From Bernardetia sp. MNP-M8 (lineage in GTDB: Bacteria > Bacteroidota > Bacteroidia > Cytophagales > Bernardetiaceae), in NCBI RefSeq assembly GCF_037126285.1, contig NZ_CP147012.1:3432676-3496675 (forward strand): 64,000 nucleotides of DNA, given 5' to 3'. Both the position numbers and the translations under genes were made by a program. Under the pieces are notes generated by a model. That model saw only the letters and a program-made list of their open reading frames with translations, was not told where the DNA came from and made no database searches. Of this stretch, positions 53,601 through 62,900 are shown in pieces (within the stretch, counting starts at the first letter, position 1; the number at the start of each line of letters is the position of its first letter).

Positions 53601-56600
53601 TCTCCAAAGGAATTACTTACAATGTCGATTTTGATAATATAAATATTCAATATATCGAATTTTGGTTAATGGATCCATTTATTCAAGGTCAGAATGGACG
53701 AGTAGAAACGCCAGACGGTGCAGGAGTTTCGAATACAACAGGAGGAAAATTTTATATCAACTTAGGAAATATCTCAGAAGATGTAATTCCTGACAGAAGA
53801 CACGGTTTTGAAAACGGTTTGCCTGTCACTGATGCAGATTTGAATGATGTAGAAGAAACCATTTGGGGAAAAGTAACCAATCAACAATATTTGACAGATG
53901 CTTTCTCAGCAGAAGATGGAGCAAGAGCTAAACAAGATGTTGGACTTGACGGACTTAGCGATGAAGAGGAACGTTTTCAATTTAGAGATTACTTAGCAGC
54001 CGTTCAACCTCGTTTGAGTGCAGCAGCTTTTCAGCGTTTACAAGCCGATCCATCAAAAGATAATTTTAGGTATTATTTGGGAGGAGACCAAGATGATGCC
54101 AATAGAAAAATTCTAGGACGTTATTTTGATTTTAATGGAACAGAAGGAAATTCGCCTGAAAATGCAGGTACAGCTTCTTCGACAACATTACCAGACAATG
54201 AAGATTTGAATAGAGATAATACACTTTCAGACTTAGATGGGTATTATCAATATGAGGTAGATTTGAGACCCAATCAATTAGAAAATAACAAATATGTAGT
54301 TGATGAGGTAACTGTTGAGCGAAATGGCGATAGAGTGAAATGGTATCAATTCCGTATTCCGATTCGTGAATTTGATGATAAAATTGGAAGTATTGATGGC
54401 TTTAAGTCTATTCGTTTTATTCGTTTGTTTATGACAGATTGGGAACAACCTGTGGTGATGCGTATGGCACATTTTCAGTTTGTAGGAGCGCAATGGAGAC
54501 CTTATTTTGCGTCATTGCAAGATGAAGGTTTAGCTCGTCCTGTTGAGCCTTACGACCCTCAGTTTATTATTTCTACTGTTAATATTGAAGAAAATGGAAG
54601 TGATGCAGGAGCAAATTCGAATGGAATTTCATATTCTGTTCCTCCGAATTTTCAGCGTGATACTGACCCAACTTCAATTACCCAAGCTCGTCTGAATGAA
54701 CAATCTTTACAACTTTGTGTAGAAGATTTACAAGATGGAGATAGCCGTGCAGCCTATAAAAATATTATTTATGACTTTGTTTTTTATAAGCGTTTGAAAA
54801 TGTTTTTGCACGCAAATAGTGCAACAGCAAATGACGGAGAAGTTACAGCATTTTTACGTTTGGGAACAGATTTTAAAGAAAATTACTATGAAATTGAAGT
54901 TCCTTTAAAAATGTCAGCAGCAGGTTCTTCTCTTCCAAATCAAATTTGGTTACAAGAAAATGAAATTGATTTGCCTTTTGATGCACTTTACGATACCAAA
55001 ACAGAACGTAATGCAAGTGGACTTAGTGTAAGAGTTCCGTATGAGCGAATTTTTGAAAAGTATAAACTTAGGGTTGTAGGTAATCCAGATTTGAGTAGTG
55101 TTCAGCTTATTATGATAGGAATTCGAAATCCAAAAACAGCAGACGAACAGCCAAAATCAGTTTGTGTGTGGGCAAATGAACTCCGTGTAACCGATTTTAA
55201 TAAAGAAGGGGGTTGGGCTACAAACTTACAACTACAAACACAATTAGCAGATTTTGCCACTGTAAATGCAGCACTACGATACAGTACGCCATTTTTTGGA
55301 GGCATTCAAGACCGAATTTCTGATCGTTCAAGAGAAACAAATTTATTTTATGATGTTTCGGCTGCTACACAATTAGATAAAATATTTTTGAATCGTTTGG
55401 GAATTGCACTTCCTTTATTTGTAGGTTTCGAACAGACACGAGTAACACCACTTTTCAATCCTCTTGATCCAGATATTCGATTAGAACGTTCTTTAGAAAC
55501 TTCTTTTGATAATGAAAATGCAAGACGAGATTATAGAAATTTAGTCCAAGATAGACTCACAAGGCGAAGTATAAACTTAACTAATATTCGAAAACAGAGA
55601 GTAAATCCAGATGCAAAAGAAGATTTTTGGGATATCGAAAACTTTGCTGCTTCAGTTTCTTATACCGATTCGAAACGAACAAATATCAGACTAGCAACCG
55701 ATGAACTACGAGAAACCAAAGTAGGCTTAGTCTATAATTATGGATTTGATGTAAAACCATTTGAGCCATTTAAGAAAAATGAATTATTAAATGCTCCTTA
55801 TCTTAAATTTATCAGGGATTTTAATTTCAATTATTTACCAAATAATATTACAGTTGCAGGACAGGTAAACAGACGTTTTGCCAAAACTCAATATCGAAAT
55901 GCTCAACTGACAACAGATGGAGTTTTACCATTCTTTCAAAAGTCATTTTTCTTTGATAGAAATTATACGGTTCAATGGAATTTCACCAAAAGTTTGTTAG
56001 CAGATTATAATGCGACAGCTTCGGCAATTATTGATGAGCCAGCAGGCGAACTCAATACACAAGAAAAACGAGATTCTGTTTGGTCAAATATTCAATCTTT
56101 GGGTAGAATGAAGTATTTTACACAAGCTACCACACTGAATTATCGTATTCCTTTAGATAAATTTCCTGCAATAGATTTCTTGAATGCAGATGTTCGTCGT
56201 TCTTCCAATTATACATGGACAGCAAATGCTGTTGGTATAGCTGATACACTTGGAAATATGGCAAGGAGTAGCAATCAGTTTTTGATAAATGGACAAATTG
56301 ATATGCAGAAATTGTATAATAAAAGTCCGTATTTGAGAGAAGTAACTGCTCCAAAACGACAAGGCAGAGATAATCAAAATAATGCTACTTCTCGTCCGAC
56401 CGAATCGCCAAAACAAAAGCGTTTGGAATATAGAATTAAGAAATTTAGAGATAAAAAAGAACGAAAAAATAAAATTCGTAATATCAAACTAGATAGATTG
56501 GTAGATTCTGTTTTTATTGATTCTGTAATGATTGCTCAAATAGATTCTTCAAAGCAAGAAAAAATCAATGAAAAATATGATAGAAAAGTTGCCAAACTAG

Positions 56601-58042
56601 ACAAAAAGCAGCTTCGTATTCAAGAAAAGCTAAAGGCTGAAATGGAAAAGCAAAAAGGCAAAAAAGGAAGTTCTTCTGGTGGTGGAGTTGGAGAAGGTGC
56701 AGTAAAAGCACTTTTATCTGTCAAACGAATAACAATTAATTATTCTGTCAATGGAAATACCATGCTTCCAAATCTTTTGACTACACCAAAATATTTTGGA
56801 TTAGACCAAAATTTTGCTGCCCCTGGTGTGCCGTTTGTTTTGGGAAGTCAGAGCCGAGATAATATTTTGGATATGGCAAATAATGGTTATCTATCAAGGT
56901 CACAATCACAAACAAATCCGATTGTTCAAGACCAAGCCAAAACGCTAAGTATTCGTATGGATATTGAACCGTTGAAAGATTTTCAGTTACAGATAGAAGG
57001 ACAACGAACACAAGGTGCAAATTATTCGGAAGTGCTGCGTTACGATCCTTTTAGTGATGATTATGTTTCTGAAACTGCTGTAAGAACTGGTAACTATAAT
57101 ATTTCATATTTTAGTTTATCAACTGCTTTTTCAAAAGATGATGAGTTTGGAAACTCTCCTTTGTTTGATGACTTTATAGCCAATAGAGCGACTGTAAAAA
57201 GTGCTTTAGATGCCGAAAATCAAGCAGGAGACTATGATATTGGTTCGCAAGATGTTTTGATTCCTGCCTTTTTATCAGCCTATTCAGGTAGAAATACGAC
57301 TTCAGAATTTCCAAAAATTCCATTACCAAATTGGCGTTTGACATACAATGGCTTGACTAATTTGGGGATTTTCAAAGACCGTTTCCGTTCTATTAGCATT
57401 ACTCATGGTTATCAATCTACGTACGCAGTTGGAAGTTATACATCTTCACTTTTGTATGATTTCTCCTATCTGAATTTGGGAATAACGGAATACAATGTTC
57501 CTTTGGCAGACCTAATTGACCCAGAAACTGGAAATTTACAACCTGTTTTTGTTGTCAATCAAGTGAGTATTAGTGAGCGTTTTAGTCCACTTATCGGAAT
57601 TAATATTCGTACAAATAATGACATTACGTTCCGTTTCAATTTCAATAAAGACCGTACACTTTCATTAAACCTTTCAAACTCTCAACTTGCTGAGCAGAAA
57701 AATAATGATTTTGTTTTTGATGTTGGTTTTGTCAGAAAAGGCGTAAAAATTCCATTCACCGATGTAGTTTTGAAAAATGATTTGACTTTCCGTTGTGCTG
57801 TTACGCTTAGAGATACAAAAGTGATTCAGCGCAAAATAGATACTGACGGAACACAAGACAGCGATTTTACAGGTGGAAATTTCAATTTACAGCTCAAACC
57901 AACACTTGCCTATATGGTAAACAAGCGTGTAAATTTGACTGCTTATTTTGATAGAGCAATTAATAAACCACGTCTTAGTAATTCCTTTCCAAGATATAAT
58001 ACAGCGTTTGGTGTGCAGGTAAGGTTTAATTTGGCGCAGTAG
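50642..58042 (+). CDS. sprA: Gliding/type IX secretion translocon protein SprA (SOV)
   Basis: A 2466-residue outer-membrane protein, the expected length for SprA (~2400). The leader MQRTHFAQ... is followed by a hydrophobic segment and cleavage near VFAQ. Family features seen include LDFGGKWQRIDNPQIP, YVDDFESSEIPYD, LTTPKYFGL, and a C-terminal strand ending with VRFNLAQ. SprA forms the 36-strand barrel through which type IX cargo crosses the outer membrane. A K/R-rich low-complexity insertion lies at about residues 1920-2020 (KKFRDKKERKNK, then KAEMEKQKGKKGSSSGGG). No gliding or Por genes are linked. The ATG at 50642 suits the signal peptide. A palindrome like that after scoB follows the stop. 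Confidence 0.97.
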   Translation: MQRTHFAQSVYSLRSANFIYFRFLIHSITLLFIFGGISVFYSSVNSVFAQDTTVVNNIDSLLFYDQQIKSSTTEGETQNPMLEPDLSSPLLQLPDPRSLDAVYRLDDTGEFYDVLRRDGPNSYTPLGRISVEDYTKLKTYYDDVAYYKEKIQEESNEQAAETSKVPKIEVALPSGLGRVLGGDKIEIQPTGSVLLDFGGKWQRIDNPQIPVRQQRNGGINFDQRIQFSILGKLGEKMQLNANFDTKAAFQFENRFNQGYTGYEEDIVQQVQFGNVSLNTTNTLITGSQNLMGVTTRLRFGRLWLNTLIANQRGVSESITIRNGAQGKEFEIRADQYEANQHFFLGQFFRDNYEEALRAVPSVVSGVNITRVEVYVTNRNNDTQTLRNIIGFMDLGEGAPYRERFNGIGGAARNGANNLFQQVKDLTRTPDQLTQILESGAFNLENGTDYSFLRSARKLSNNEFTFHPQLGYISLQQPLRNDEILAVAYEYTYNGQVFKVGEMTEDYQNRDANAAIFMKLLSPPTIRTDLPLWDLMMKNIYSLQATQLRPENFQLQVIYRDDITGIDNPSLHEGLRTEDVPLVQLTNMDRLNPNLDPQVDGNFDFLENITVQSDQARIIFPVVEPFGDKLLTYFDPISEVQFIDKYVFNELYDGTQADAVLYANKSKYFLKGSYQSAGGNEVVLPGINISEGSVMVRAGSVMLSEGADYTVDYQFGRVRILNEGVLASGKDITIQYERADLFSVQQRNIMGLDAEYILNKDVKFSATLLHLNERPIITRVTTGLEPVRNTMIGATASIQKESGFLTRMIDAIPGLDTKEKSTITFRGEYAQLIPGENNVIKRNGGEAASYVDDFESSEIPYDLTRQPVTWKLGSTPRLFRPETGFDGLNYSYKRAKLSWHTVDVTAFFTGGLASQVPDNITDQDKENHYVRQVEFNEIFQQRDNQQINPPEITFDLAYYPSYPGQYNYNPELNVDGTLRNPKENFAAISKGITYNVDFDNINIQYIEFWLMDPFIQGQNGRVETPDGAGVSNTTGGKFYINLGNISEDVIPDRRHGFENGLPVTDADLNDVEETIWGKVTNQQYLTDAFSAEDGARAKQDVGLDGLSDEEERFQFRDYLAAVQPRLSAAAFQRLQADPSKDNFRYYLGGDQDDANRKILGRYFDFNGTEGNSPENAGTASSTTLPDNEDLNRDNTLSDLDGYYQYEVDLRPNQLENNKYVVDEVTVERNGDRVKWYQFRIPIREFDDKIGSIDGFKSIRFIRLFMTDWEQPVVMRMAHFQFVGAQWRPYFASLQDEGLARPVEPYDPQFIISTVNIEENGSDAGANSNGISYSVPPNFQRDTDPTSITQARLNEQSLQLCVEDLQDGDSRAAYKNIIYDFVFYKRLKMFLHANSATANDGEVTAFLRLGTDFKENYYEIEVPLKMSAAGSSLPNQIWLQENEIDLPFDALYDTKTERNASGLSVRVPYERIFEKYKLRVVGNPDLSSVQLIMIGIRNPKTADEQPKSVCVWANELRVTDFNKEGGWATNLQLQTQLADFATVNAALRYSTPFFGGIQDRISDRSRETNLFYDVSAATQLDKIFLNRLGIALPLFVGFEQTRVTPLFNPLDPDIRLERSLETSFDNENARRDYRNLVQDRLTRRSINLTNIRKQRVNPDAKEDFWDIENFAASVSYTDSKRTNIRLATDELRETKVGLVYNYGFDVKPFEPFKKNELLNAPYLKFIRDFNFNYLPNNITVAGQVNRRFAKTQYRNAQLTTDGVLPFFQKSFFFDRNYTVQWNFTKSLLADYNATASAIIDEPAGELNTQEKRDSVWSNIQSLGRMKYFTQATTLNYRIPLDKFPAIDFLNADVRRSSNYTWTANAVGIADTLGNMARSSNQFLINGQIDMQKLYNKSPYLREVTAPKRQGRDNQNNATSRPTESPKQKRLEYRIKKFRDKKERKNKIRNIKLDRLVDSVFIDSVMIAQIDSSKQEKINEKYDRKVAKLDKKQLRIQEKLKAEMEKQKGKKGSSSGGGVGEGAVKALLSVKRITINYSVNGNTMLPNLLTTPKYFGLDQNFAAPGVPFVLGSQSRDNILDMANNGYLSRSQSQTNPIVQDQAKTLSIRMDIEPLKDFQLQIEGQRTQGANYSEVLRYDPFSDDYVSETAVRTGNYNISYFSLSTAFSKDDEFGNSPLFDDFIANRATVKSALDAENQAGDYDIGSQDVLIPAFLSAYSGRNTTSEFPKIPLPNWRLTYNGLTNLGIFKDRFRSISITHGYQSTYAVGSYTSSLLYDFSYLNLGITEYNVPLADLIDPETGNLQPVFVVNQVSISERFSPLIGINIRTNNDITFRFNFNKDRTLSLNLSNSQLAEQKNNDFVFDVGFVRKGVKIPFTDVVLKNDLTFRCAVTLRDTKVIQRKIDTDGTQDSDFTGGNFNLQLKPTLAYMVNKRVNLTAYFDRAINKPRLSNSFPRYNTAFGVQVRFNLAQ

Positions 58043-58051
58043 AATATTTCC

Positions 58052-58085
58052 AAACCTATAAGGTTTTCAGAAACCTTATAGGTTT
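58052..58085. repeat. Palindrome after sprA (twin of 39862-39896)
   Basis: AAACCTATAAGGTTT (58052-58066) pairs with AAACCTTATAGGTTT (58071-58085), loop TCAG. The arms equal those after scoB apart from one base pair. It likely ends sprA transcription. Confidence 0.8.
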
Positions 58086-58110
58086 ATTTGCTATTTATTT
58101 TTTATTTTTA

Positions 58111-59160
58111 ACGTGAACTCGGTATTATTTAGGTACAAATATTCTAGGTTTTTCTGGGTAGAAATGATAAGCTACTATTGTAGCTGCCATATGCGTAAAT
58201 GCGTTTATAGGCTTCCTATGTCTAGAATGTTCTACGTCAAAAACGGAAATTAAAATATCATTTACAGATTCAATAATGGCTCTTTTTCTAAGTGTGTATT
58301 TTTCTTTCAATGTGATGAGTTGATTCTTCATATTTTTTTTTGTTTTAGTTATCATTTTAAGTCCCTTTTCATAGAGTTGTTCCCAAAGTTTTGTCAAATA
58401 TCCTTTATCACCAAAGCAATTTCCTTTCAAATTTTTTAATAAATTTTTGAGTAGATTGTGGTTATTATCAGCCTTATTTGCTGCTGTAATTTCAAAAGCC
58501 ATTACCTCTCCTAAATGATTGATGACTAAGTGAAGTTTAAATCCAAAAAACCACCCCATTGACCCTTTTCCTCGTTTTGCAATGTCTTTGAACACTTTAT
58601 GAGAGTGAATACGACGATTATCAGAAATAACTATTTTCTTAGAATCAATGAAGTAAGTACCTGTTTCTTCACTTTTAGCACACAGGAGTTTGGCTAGTAC
58701 ATACATAGGTAAACTTACCCTTTCTATTAATTCTAAAAATCGGTTATAGGAGCAAAGTTTAGGAAAATAAGGGACTAAATCGTTACACACAAAACGTTGA
58801 TAATAGTATTGAAAATTCTTATAACCTGAGTAATTATAATATACTAAAATAGTCATTATTTCACTAGCTGATAACTGGGGAAGACGAGTAGGAGAAGGGG
58901 TGAAAGTGGAACTGCTTTTTGTTCCCACCCATTTACTAGATACATAAGATTGAGCTTGTAAACAGAACTCATCTACTAAATAAAAAATACCGATTAGGTG
59001 GTCTTCGTCGAATTTTATAGTTTTGTCAAACATAAGGCTAAAGAGGTTAAAGTTGAGTAGAGCTATTCAAAAATAACCTTTTTTAGCCTTTTTTGACAAA
59101 AATAACTGAAATAAGTAAATAAAACACTGAAAGTCAATTAGTTAAAATCCGAGTTCACGT
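58111..59160 (-). mobile_element. Intact IS982-family insertion sequence
   Basis: About 1050 bases bounded by ACGTGAACTCGG (58111-58122) and its complement CCGAGTTCACGT (59149-59160), 12-base perfect terminal inverted repeats. It carries one transposase gene. No perfect target duplication flanks it: TTTTTA on the left against TATTTA on the right. It inserted in a small gene whose first 34 codons remain at 59161-59263. Confidence 0.92.
58125..59033 (-). CDS. IS982-family transposase
   Basis: A 302-residue DDE-type transposase. The N-terminal region contains SASEIMTILVYYNYSGYKNFQYYY. The central region has the catalytic Asp in TYFIDSKKIV, then HKVFKDIAKRGKGSMGWFFGFKLHL, and the second Asp in ANKADNNHNLL. 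The later GDKGYL carries the third carboxylate region's GD. This matches the IS982 plan. The frame is intact, so the element could be active. Its C-terminal 125 residues recur unchanged at 42916-43293. The stop lies 14 bases inside the left terminal repeat. Confidence 0.93.
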   Translation of the reverse strand: MFDKTIKFDEDHLIGIFYLVDEFCLQAQSYVSSKWVGTKSSSTFTPSPTRLPQLSASEIMTILVYYNYSGYKNFQYYYQRFVCNDLVPYFPKLCSYNRFLELIERVSLPMYVLAKLLCAKSEETGTYFIDSKKIVISDNRRIHSHKVFKDIAKRGKGSMGWFFGFKLHLVINHLGEVMAFEITAANKADNNHNLLKNLLKNLKGNCFGDKGYLTKLWEQLYEKGLKMITKTKKNMKNQLITLKEKYTLRKRAIIESVNDILISVFDVEHSRHRKPINAFTHMAATIVAYHFYPEKPRIFVPK

Positions 59161-59263
59161 TATTTATGAAGTGGATTTCTCCATAAACCATTCCCATAGA
59201 AACATCAGCATGTTCAAGTTTAGTTGTGCCAATTAGTTCATTATTCAGTTTAACAAAATACAT
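59161..59263 (-). pseudogene. Gene interrupted by the IS (first 34 codons)
   Basis: On the minus strand an ATG at 59263 opens MYFVKLNNELIGTTKLEHAD and continues VSMGMVYGEIHFIN before running into the IS. The strong protein-like content and the 'MGxVxGEI' middle recall a small conserved family of unknown role. The rest of the gene is not on the other side of the IS, where sprA ends. Confidence 0.6.
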
Positions 59264-59264
59264 A

Positions 59265-59300
59265 GTAAATTTGCTTAAATATTTGAAAGGTAAAGAGTGA
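59265..59300 (+). pseudogene. 3' fragment of a DUF5063 paralogue
   Basis: The 12 codons GTA AAT TTG ... GAG TGA encode VNLLKYLKGKE, nearly the same as VDLLKYLKDRE at the C terminus of the DUF5063 protein at 43319-43792. The DNA match covers about 38 bases. The rest of the paralogue is absent. Confidence 0.55.
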
Positions 59301-59332
59301 TTTAATATCTTTTGCTGAATATTTATTCGCCA

Positions 59333-59365
59333 TTATCGGTGTTTTAGCAAAGCGACACCGACAAT
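59333..59365. repeat. GTTGGTGT-type intergenic palindrome, copy g
   Basis: TTATCGGTGTTTTAGCAAAG (59333-59352) then CGACACCGACAATA: CGGTGT pairs with ACACCG around a TTTAGCAAAGCG centre, the reverse-complement type of the CGCTACGCTAAA centre in copy c. Confidence 0.7.
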
Positions 59366-59457
59366 ATAAACCAAAAAAAGTCTATAAAAACGATAATGAA
59401 AAGTTAATTGAAATAAATAGATTCTGTGCCGTTATAAGTAGTTCTGTGTAAATGTTC

Positions 59458-59489
59458 TTGTTGGTGTCGCTACGCTAAAACACCAACAA
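59458..59489. repeat. GTTGGTGT-type intergenic palindrome, copy h
   Basis: TTGTTGGTGT (59458-59467) with ACACCAACAA (59480-59489) around CGCTACGCTAAA. It repeats the copy at 25903-25932 base for base over 30 positions. Confidence 0.85.
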
Positions 59490-59513
59490 GGGCAGGAATA
59501 TTTCGTTTTTAGT

Positions 59514-59837
59514 TTATCTATCTTCTTTGTGTCCAGTGATTTCAATAAGCTGTCCATCTGTAAACTTTGCGTAGAACTCATACCAGTCTTTACCAACATC
59601 ACCATAAAAGTTAAGTATTCCGTGGAAGTAAACCTTTTTTTCTTCTATTTCTTTCTCTTGCGTCCAACCTGCTTTTATCAAAAATAATTTCCCATCATCG
59701 GTAATTTCATAAACTGCTAGTAGAGAATCTAAATCTTTTGTTTGCCAATCAATTTCATTGCTATTGAAATGCTTTCTTTCCTCTTCAGAAATTGGTAATT
59801 TATCAGTATTTATTTTTAAAGTATCAAACATTCCCAT
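59514..59837 (-). CDS. Small conserved-looking protein, MGMFD start, unknown
   Basis: A 107-residue soluble protein beginning MGMFDTLKINTDKLPISEEE, then WQTKDLDSLLAVYEITDDGKL and a beta-rich half with NFYGDVGKDWYEFYAKF. The 'MGMFD...WQTK' arrangement is familiar from small Bacteroidetes proteins of unknown role; I cannot name the family. Its placement beside an IS, a broken gene and repeats suggests an accessory island, but no toxin, immunity or phage signature is certain. Confidence 0.65.
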   Translation of the reverse strand: MGMFDTLKINTDKLPISEEERKHFNSNEIDWQTKDLDSLLAVYEITDDGKLFLIKAGWTQEKEIEEKKVYFHGILNFYGDVGKDWYEFYAKFTDGQLIEITGHKEDR

Positions 59838-59965
59838 AAACTCTATTTTATTTAGATGATTTAAATATATTAAAATAAAAACTTAAATCTAATAAAACAA
59901 TACAAATATCAAAATATTTATAAGGTCAAAGGCAAACCTTTTGACTTACAAATAATATGTTTTCT

Positions 59966-62900
59966 TTATTTCTCCACATAATCCAATCCAAGTTCTAAAA
60001 GAAAATCCAACGTAAAACCAAACACCATCCCAAAACCAAAACCATACTGAACAAGTCTGTCAAAATATTTCTTAGCAAAAGAATTAAATAAGGCTTCTAT
60101 TTCTTTTGGTGGCATCTGCGAAACTTCGGCAATAACAATGTCTTTTATCGGAATAGAAGCTAAAATATGAGGTAACTCTTCTTGTAAAGCCTCCAAACCT
60201 GCATTCAATAAAAGCTCAACTACAAAATCTTTGCTTTCGTTTGGAATATTTTTGAGTGTTGGAAGAAGATTTTTTTGGATAAAATGAGATAATGCTTCCT
60301 CAAAAAGCTGTTTGTTTTTGGGTTCGTCTAGCTGTTTTTGAATAGCTTTTGCAAGGTCTTGTTCCAAAATCTGCCAATCTACAAACTCATCAGCAGGAAT
60401 TTTCTTTATTCTTTCAAATAAAAGTGCTATTACTCTTCGTCCTTGTGCATCTAGCGCAGCCGAATTTAAAATTTGTTTACTGACTTTTTCAATAGTTTGT
60501 TTTAGAGCTGGCTTATTGATTCTTTGCCATAAAGCTGTATTCGAACTCAAATTATTTTCTTGATTTTCGAAGCTATTTTTTTGTAAGATAGATTCAATTA
60601 CACCAATAATAAGTTCATTTGGCTTTTCTTGTAACTGTGTTCTATGAGAAAAATAATGCGTTCTGAGATGTTTTCCTGCTAGTTTTAATTCGGTTTGAAG
60701 CAAGTTTTGTAAATCTTCTAGCGAATGAATATCAGTAACAGAAATGAAGGTCGAAACTTTAGTTTGAAAAAGAGTATTCAAAAGCTGATTAGTCAAATCT
60801 CTCACAGCTTTTTGAGTCGTTTCATTTCCTAAAAGATTAGAAACCGTCTTTTCTAAGTACGAATTATTGAGTTTTATGCCCACTTCTCCTAAAGAAACTT
60901 CTCCAATTCGTTCTACCTCATTATGAACCAAACGGTTTACACTTTCAATTTCTTTTAATAAAAATTTCGGAATTCCTTCTGTAGCAAGTTCTTTCGCTGT
61001 TTTTTTGATTGCTTTTTTATAAATAAAAGCTGCTTTTTGCTCAGAATAGGCTTTTTCATACACTTGATTTGCCACTTCTTCACTATTGGAAGTGAGCCAT
61101 TCTGCCCCTGTTTCTATCATTTTTTGAATAATAAAATCTATATTATTTGTCAGAAGACTAAGCAACGAACCATCAAATAATTGACCTATTTTTTTCTCAT
61201 CAGCAATTTCTGTCGAAATATGTTTATCAATAAATTCAAATACTTTTGCTTGCGTTTTGGTGTCTTGAAGCTGCTCAACTAAATAATCTGAAAGTTTTGT
61301 TTCTAAATTACGAGTTTGTTTTTTACTCAAATAACTCTGAATAGTTCTTTCAGTTGCTTTTTCTGCAAACTCTGAATTAAGCTGTTTTATTAAATAATTG
61401 ATTTGCTCGTCGCTATCTATTTTTTCAAAAAACGAATCCATTTCTAAGCTAATCCAGTTTTTTATTTTGTCGTACAAAACTGTTCTGACAGATTGTGGCA
61501 GCGCATCGCCTAATGTTTCGTGACTTTTCAAATAGCTTTCAATTTGCTCAAAAGCTGTTTCTGAAACCAAACTAGAAAGCGAATCATCTTGAATATATTT
61601 TAAAACGGTACTTTCGAAAGAAGAAGTATCAATGTCTTCTAAGGTAAATTTCTGATAAGGCTGAATTCCTTTTTTTAGTAAAGATGATAGTTTACTTTCT
61701 GAGTTTTTTTGATTTGTGTTAGCTGTATCTTGTTCTTTAGTGAAATTTTCTACTAATTTCCATCCTAAAGCTGCCCCTTTTTGAGCAATAAATGCCTTAT
61801 AGTCTTCTGTATATTCATAAATTTTGGAATAATTATCAGACTGAATCCAATTTTTTGCACCTTCCAAAATTTTATCTTTGCTTGTATCAAATGAAGTTCT
61901 CAAACCTTCCTCATTCATTAGCTTATCGCCTACAAAATTTCCCATGTTTATAGCAAAGCGTTCTCTATTTTTAATAACAATACCAGGGGTAAGAGGAATG
62001 GGAACTTTTTTGCCAGTAAGAGGGAAAAATTTCTTTTGATATGGCTTAAAAATCATTTGCAACGCAATCCAGTTTGTTCCCAAACCAGTCGCACCATACG
62101 CCAACGCAGGAACAGTATATTTTAATGCTAAATGATTAATTTCAGGCATCGCAGCCAAAGCCCCCCCAGCAATTCCACCCCAAAGTGCACCCAAAGCTGT
62201 AATGGGTTTGAGTTCTTTTCCCATAAATTTTTCTACCATTGTTCGGATAGTTTCGGGCGATTGTTGGCTCAAATTAAGCTGAACAACCTCTTCTATTCTT
62301 CCTTCAACAAGTGTATCCAAATTTTGGACTAAAAATTTATGTAGCGTTTTTGATAAATCTTCCGAGATACTAGGGAATTTTTTGAGAGAAGCCAAATAGT
62401 TTTTGACCTCATCATTTTCTATGTTTTTCAGAAACTCTATAGTATATGAATCTGCTCTTTCTGTAAGTGCAATGGCTAATTCTTCGATTTGGTCTGCCGA
62501 AATAAGACGACTAATTGGTTGCTCATTTACTCTTGTCGAAATATGTTGTGAAAGAAATTCAGCTATCTCTTGATAATGATTTTGAGACTTTTCTACTGCC
62601 CACTTTTCAAAATTGATAGCTAGTTTTTTGCGCTGTTCGGCTGCAATAAGTTCATTTAAAGGTGTTTCTAAAATTTTATCTACTCTTTTTGTGAGTTCAT
62701 TGGTCAGACGCTGAGAAAATTTAGGATTAAAAATAAGAGTCTGAACAGAATCTTTTCTAAATTTATTCAGATTAGCCAGTAAAAATGGAATTAGCTTTTC
62801 GGTAGGAATAAATTCTCCAATTTCTTTTTCTAAAAATAGATTTGCTAGTGGCATTACATCCATACGATTGAGTGCATCGCCCACATTTTTACGTAAAATT

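Larger units (their letters stand above)
59301..59513. other. Repeat-bearing spacer
   Basis: The spacer contains two GTTGGTGT-type palindromes (59333-59365 and 59458-59489) and no gene that I can support. Confidence 0.5.

Noticed and set aside
58111-59160. Composite transposon with the truncated IS copy
   Set aside because: The inner genes include sprA and housekeeping-like genes, one IS copy lacks its 5' end, and no resistance cargo is bounded. Rearrangement is a better reading.
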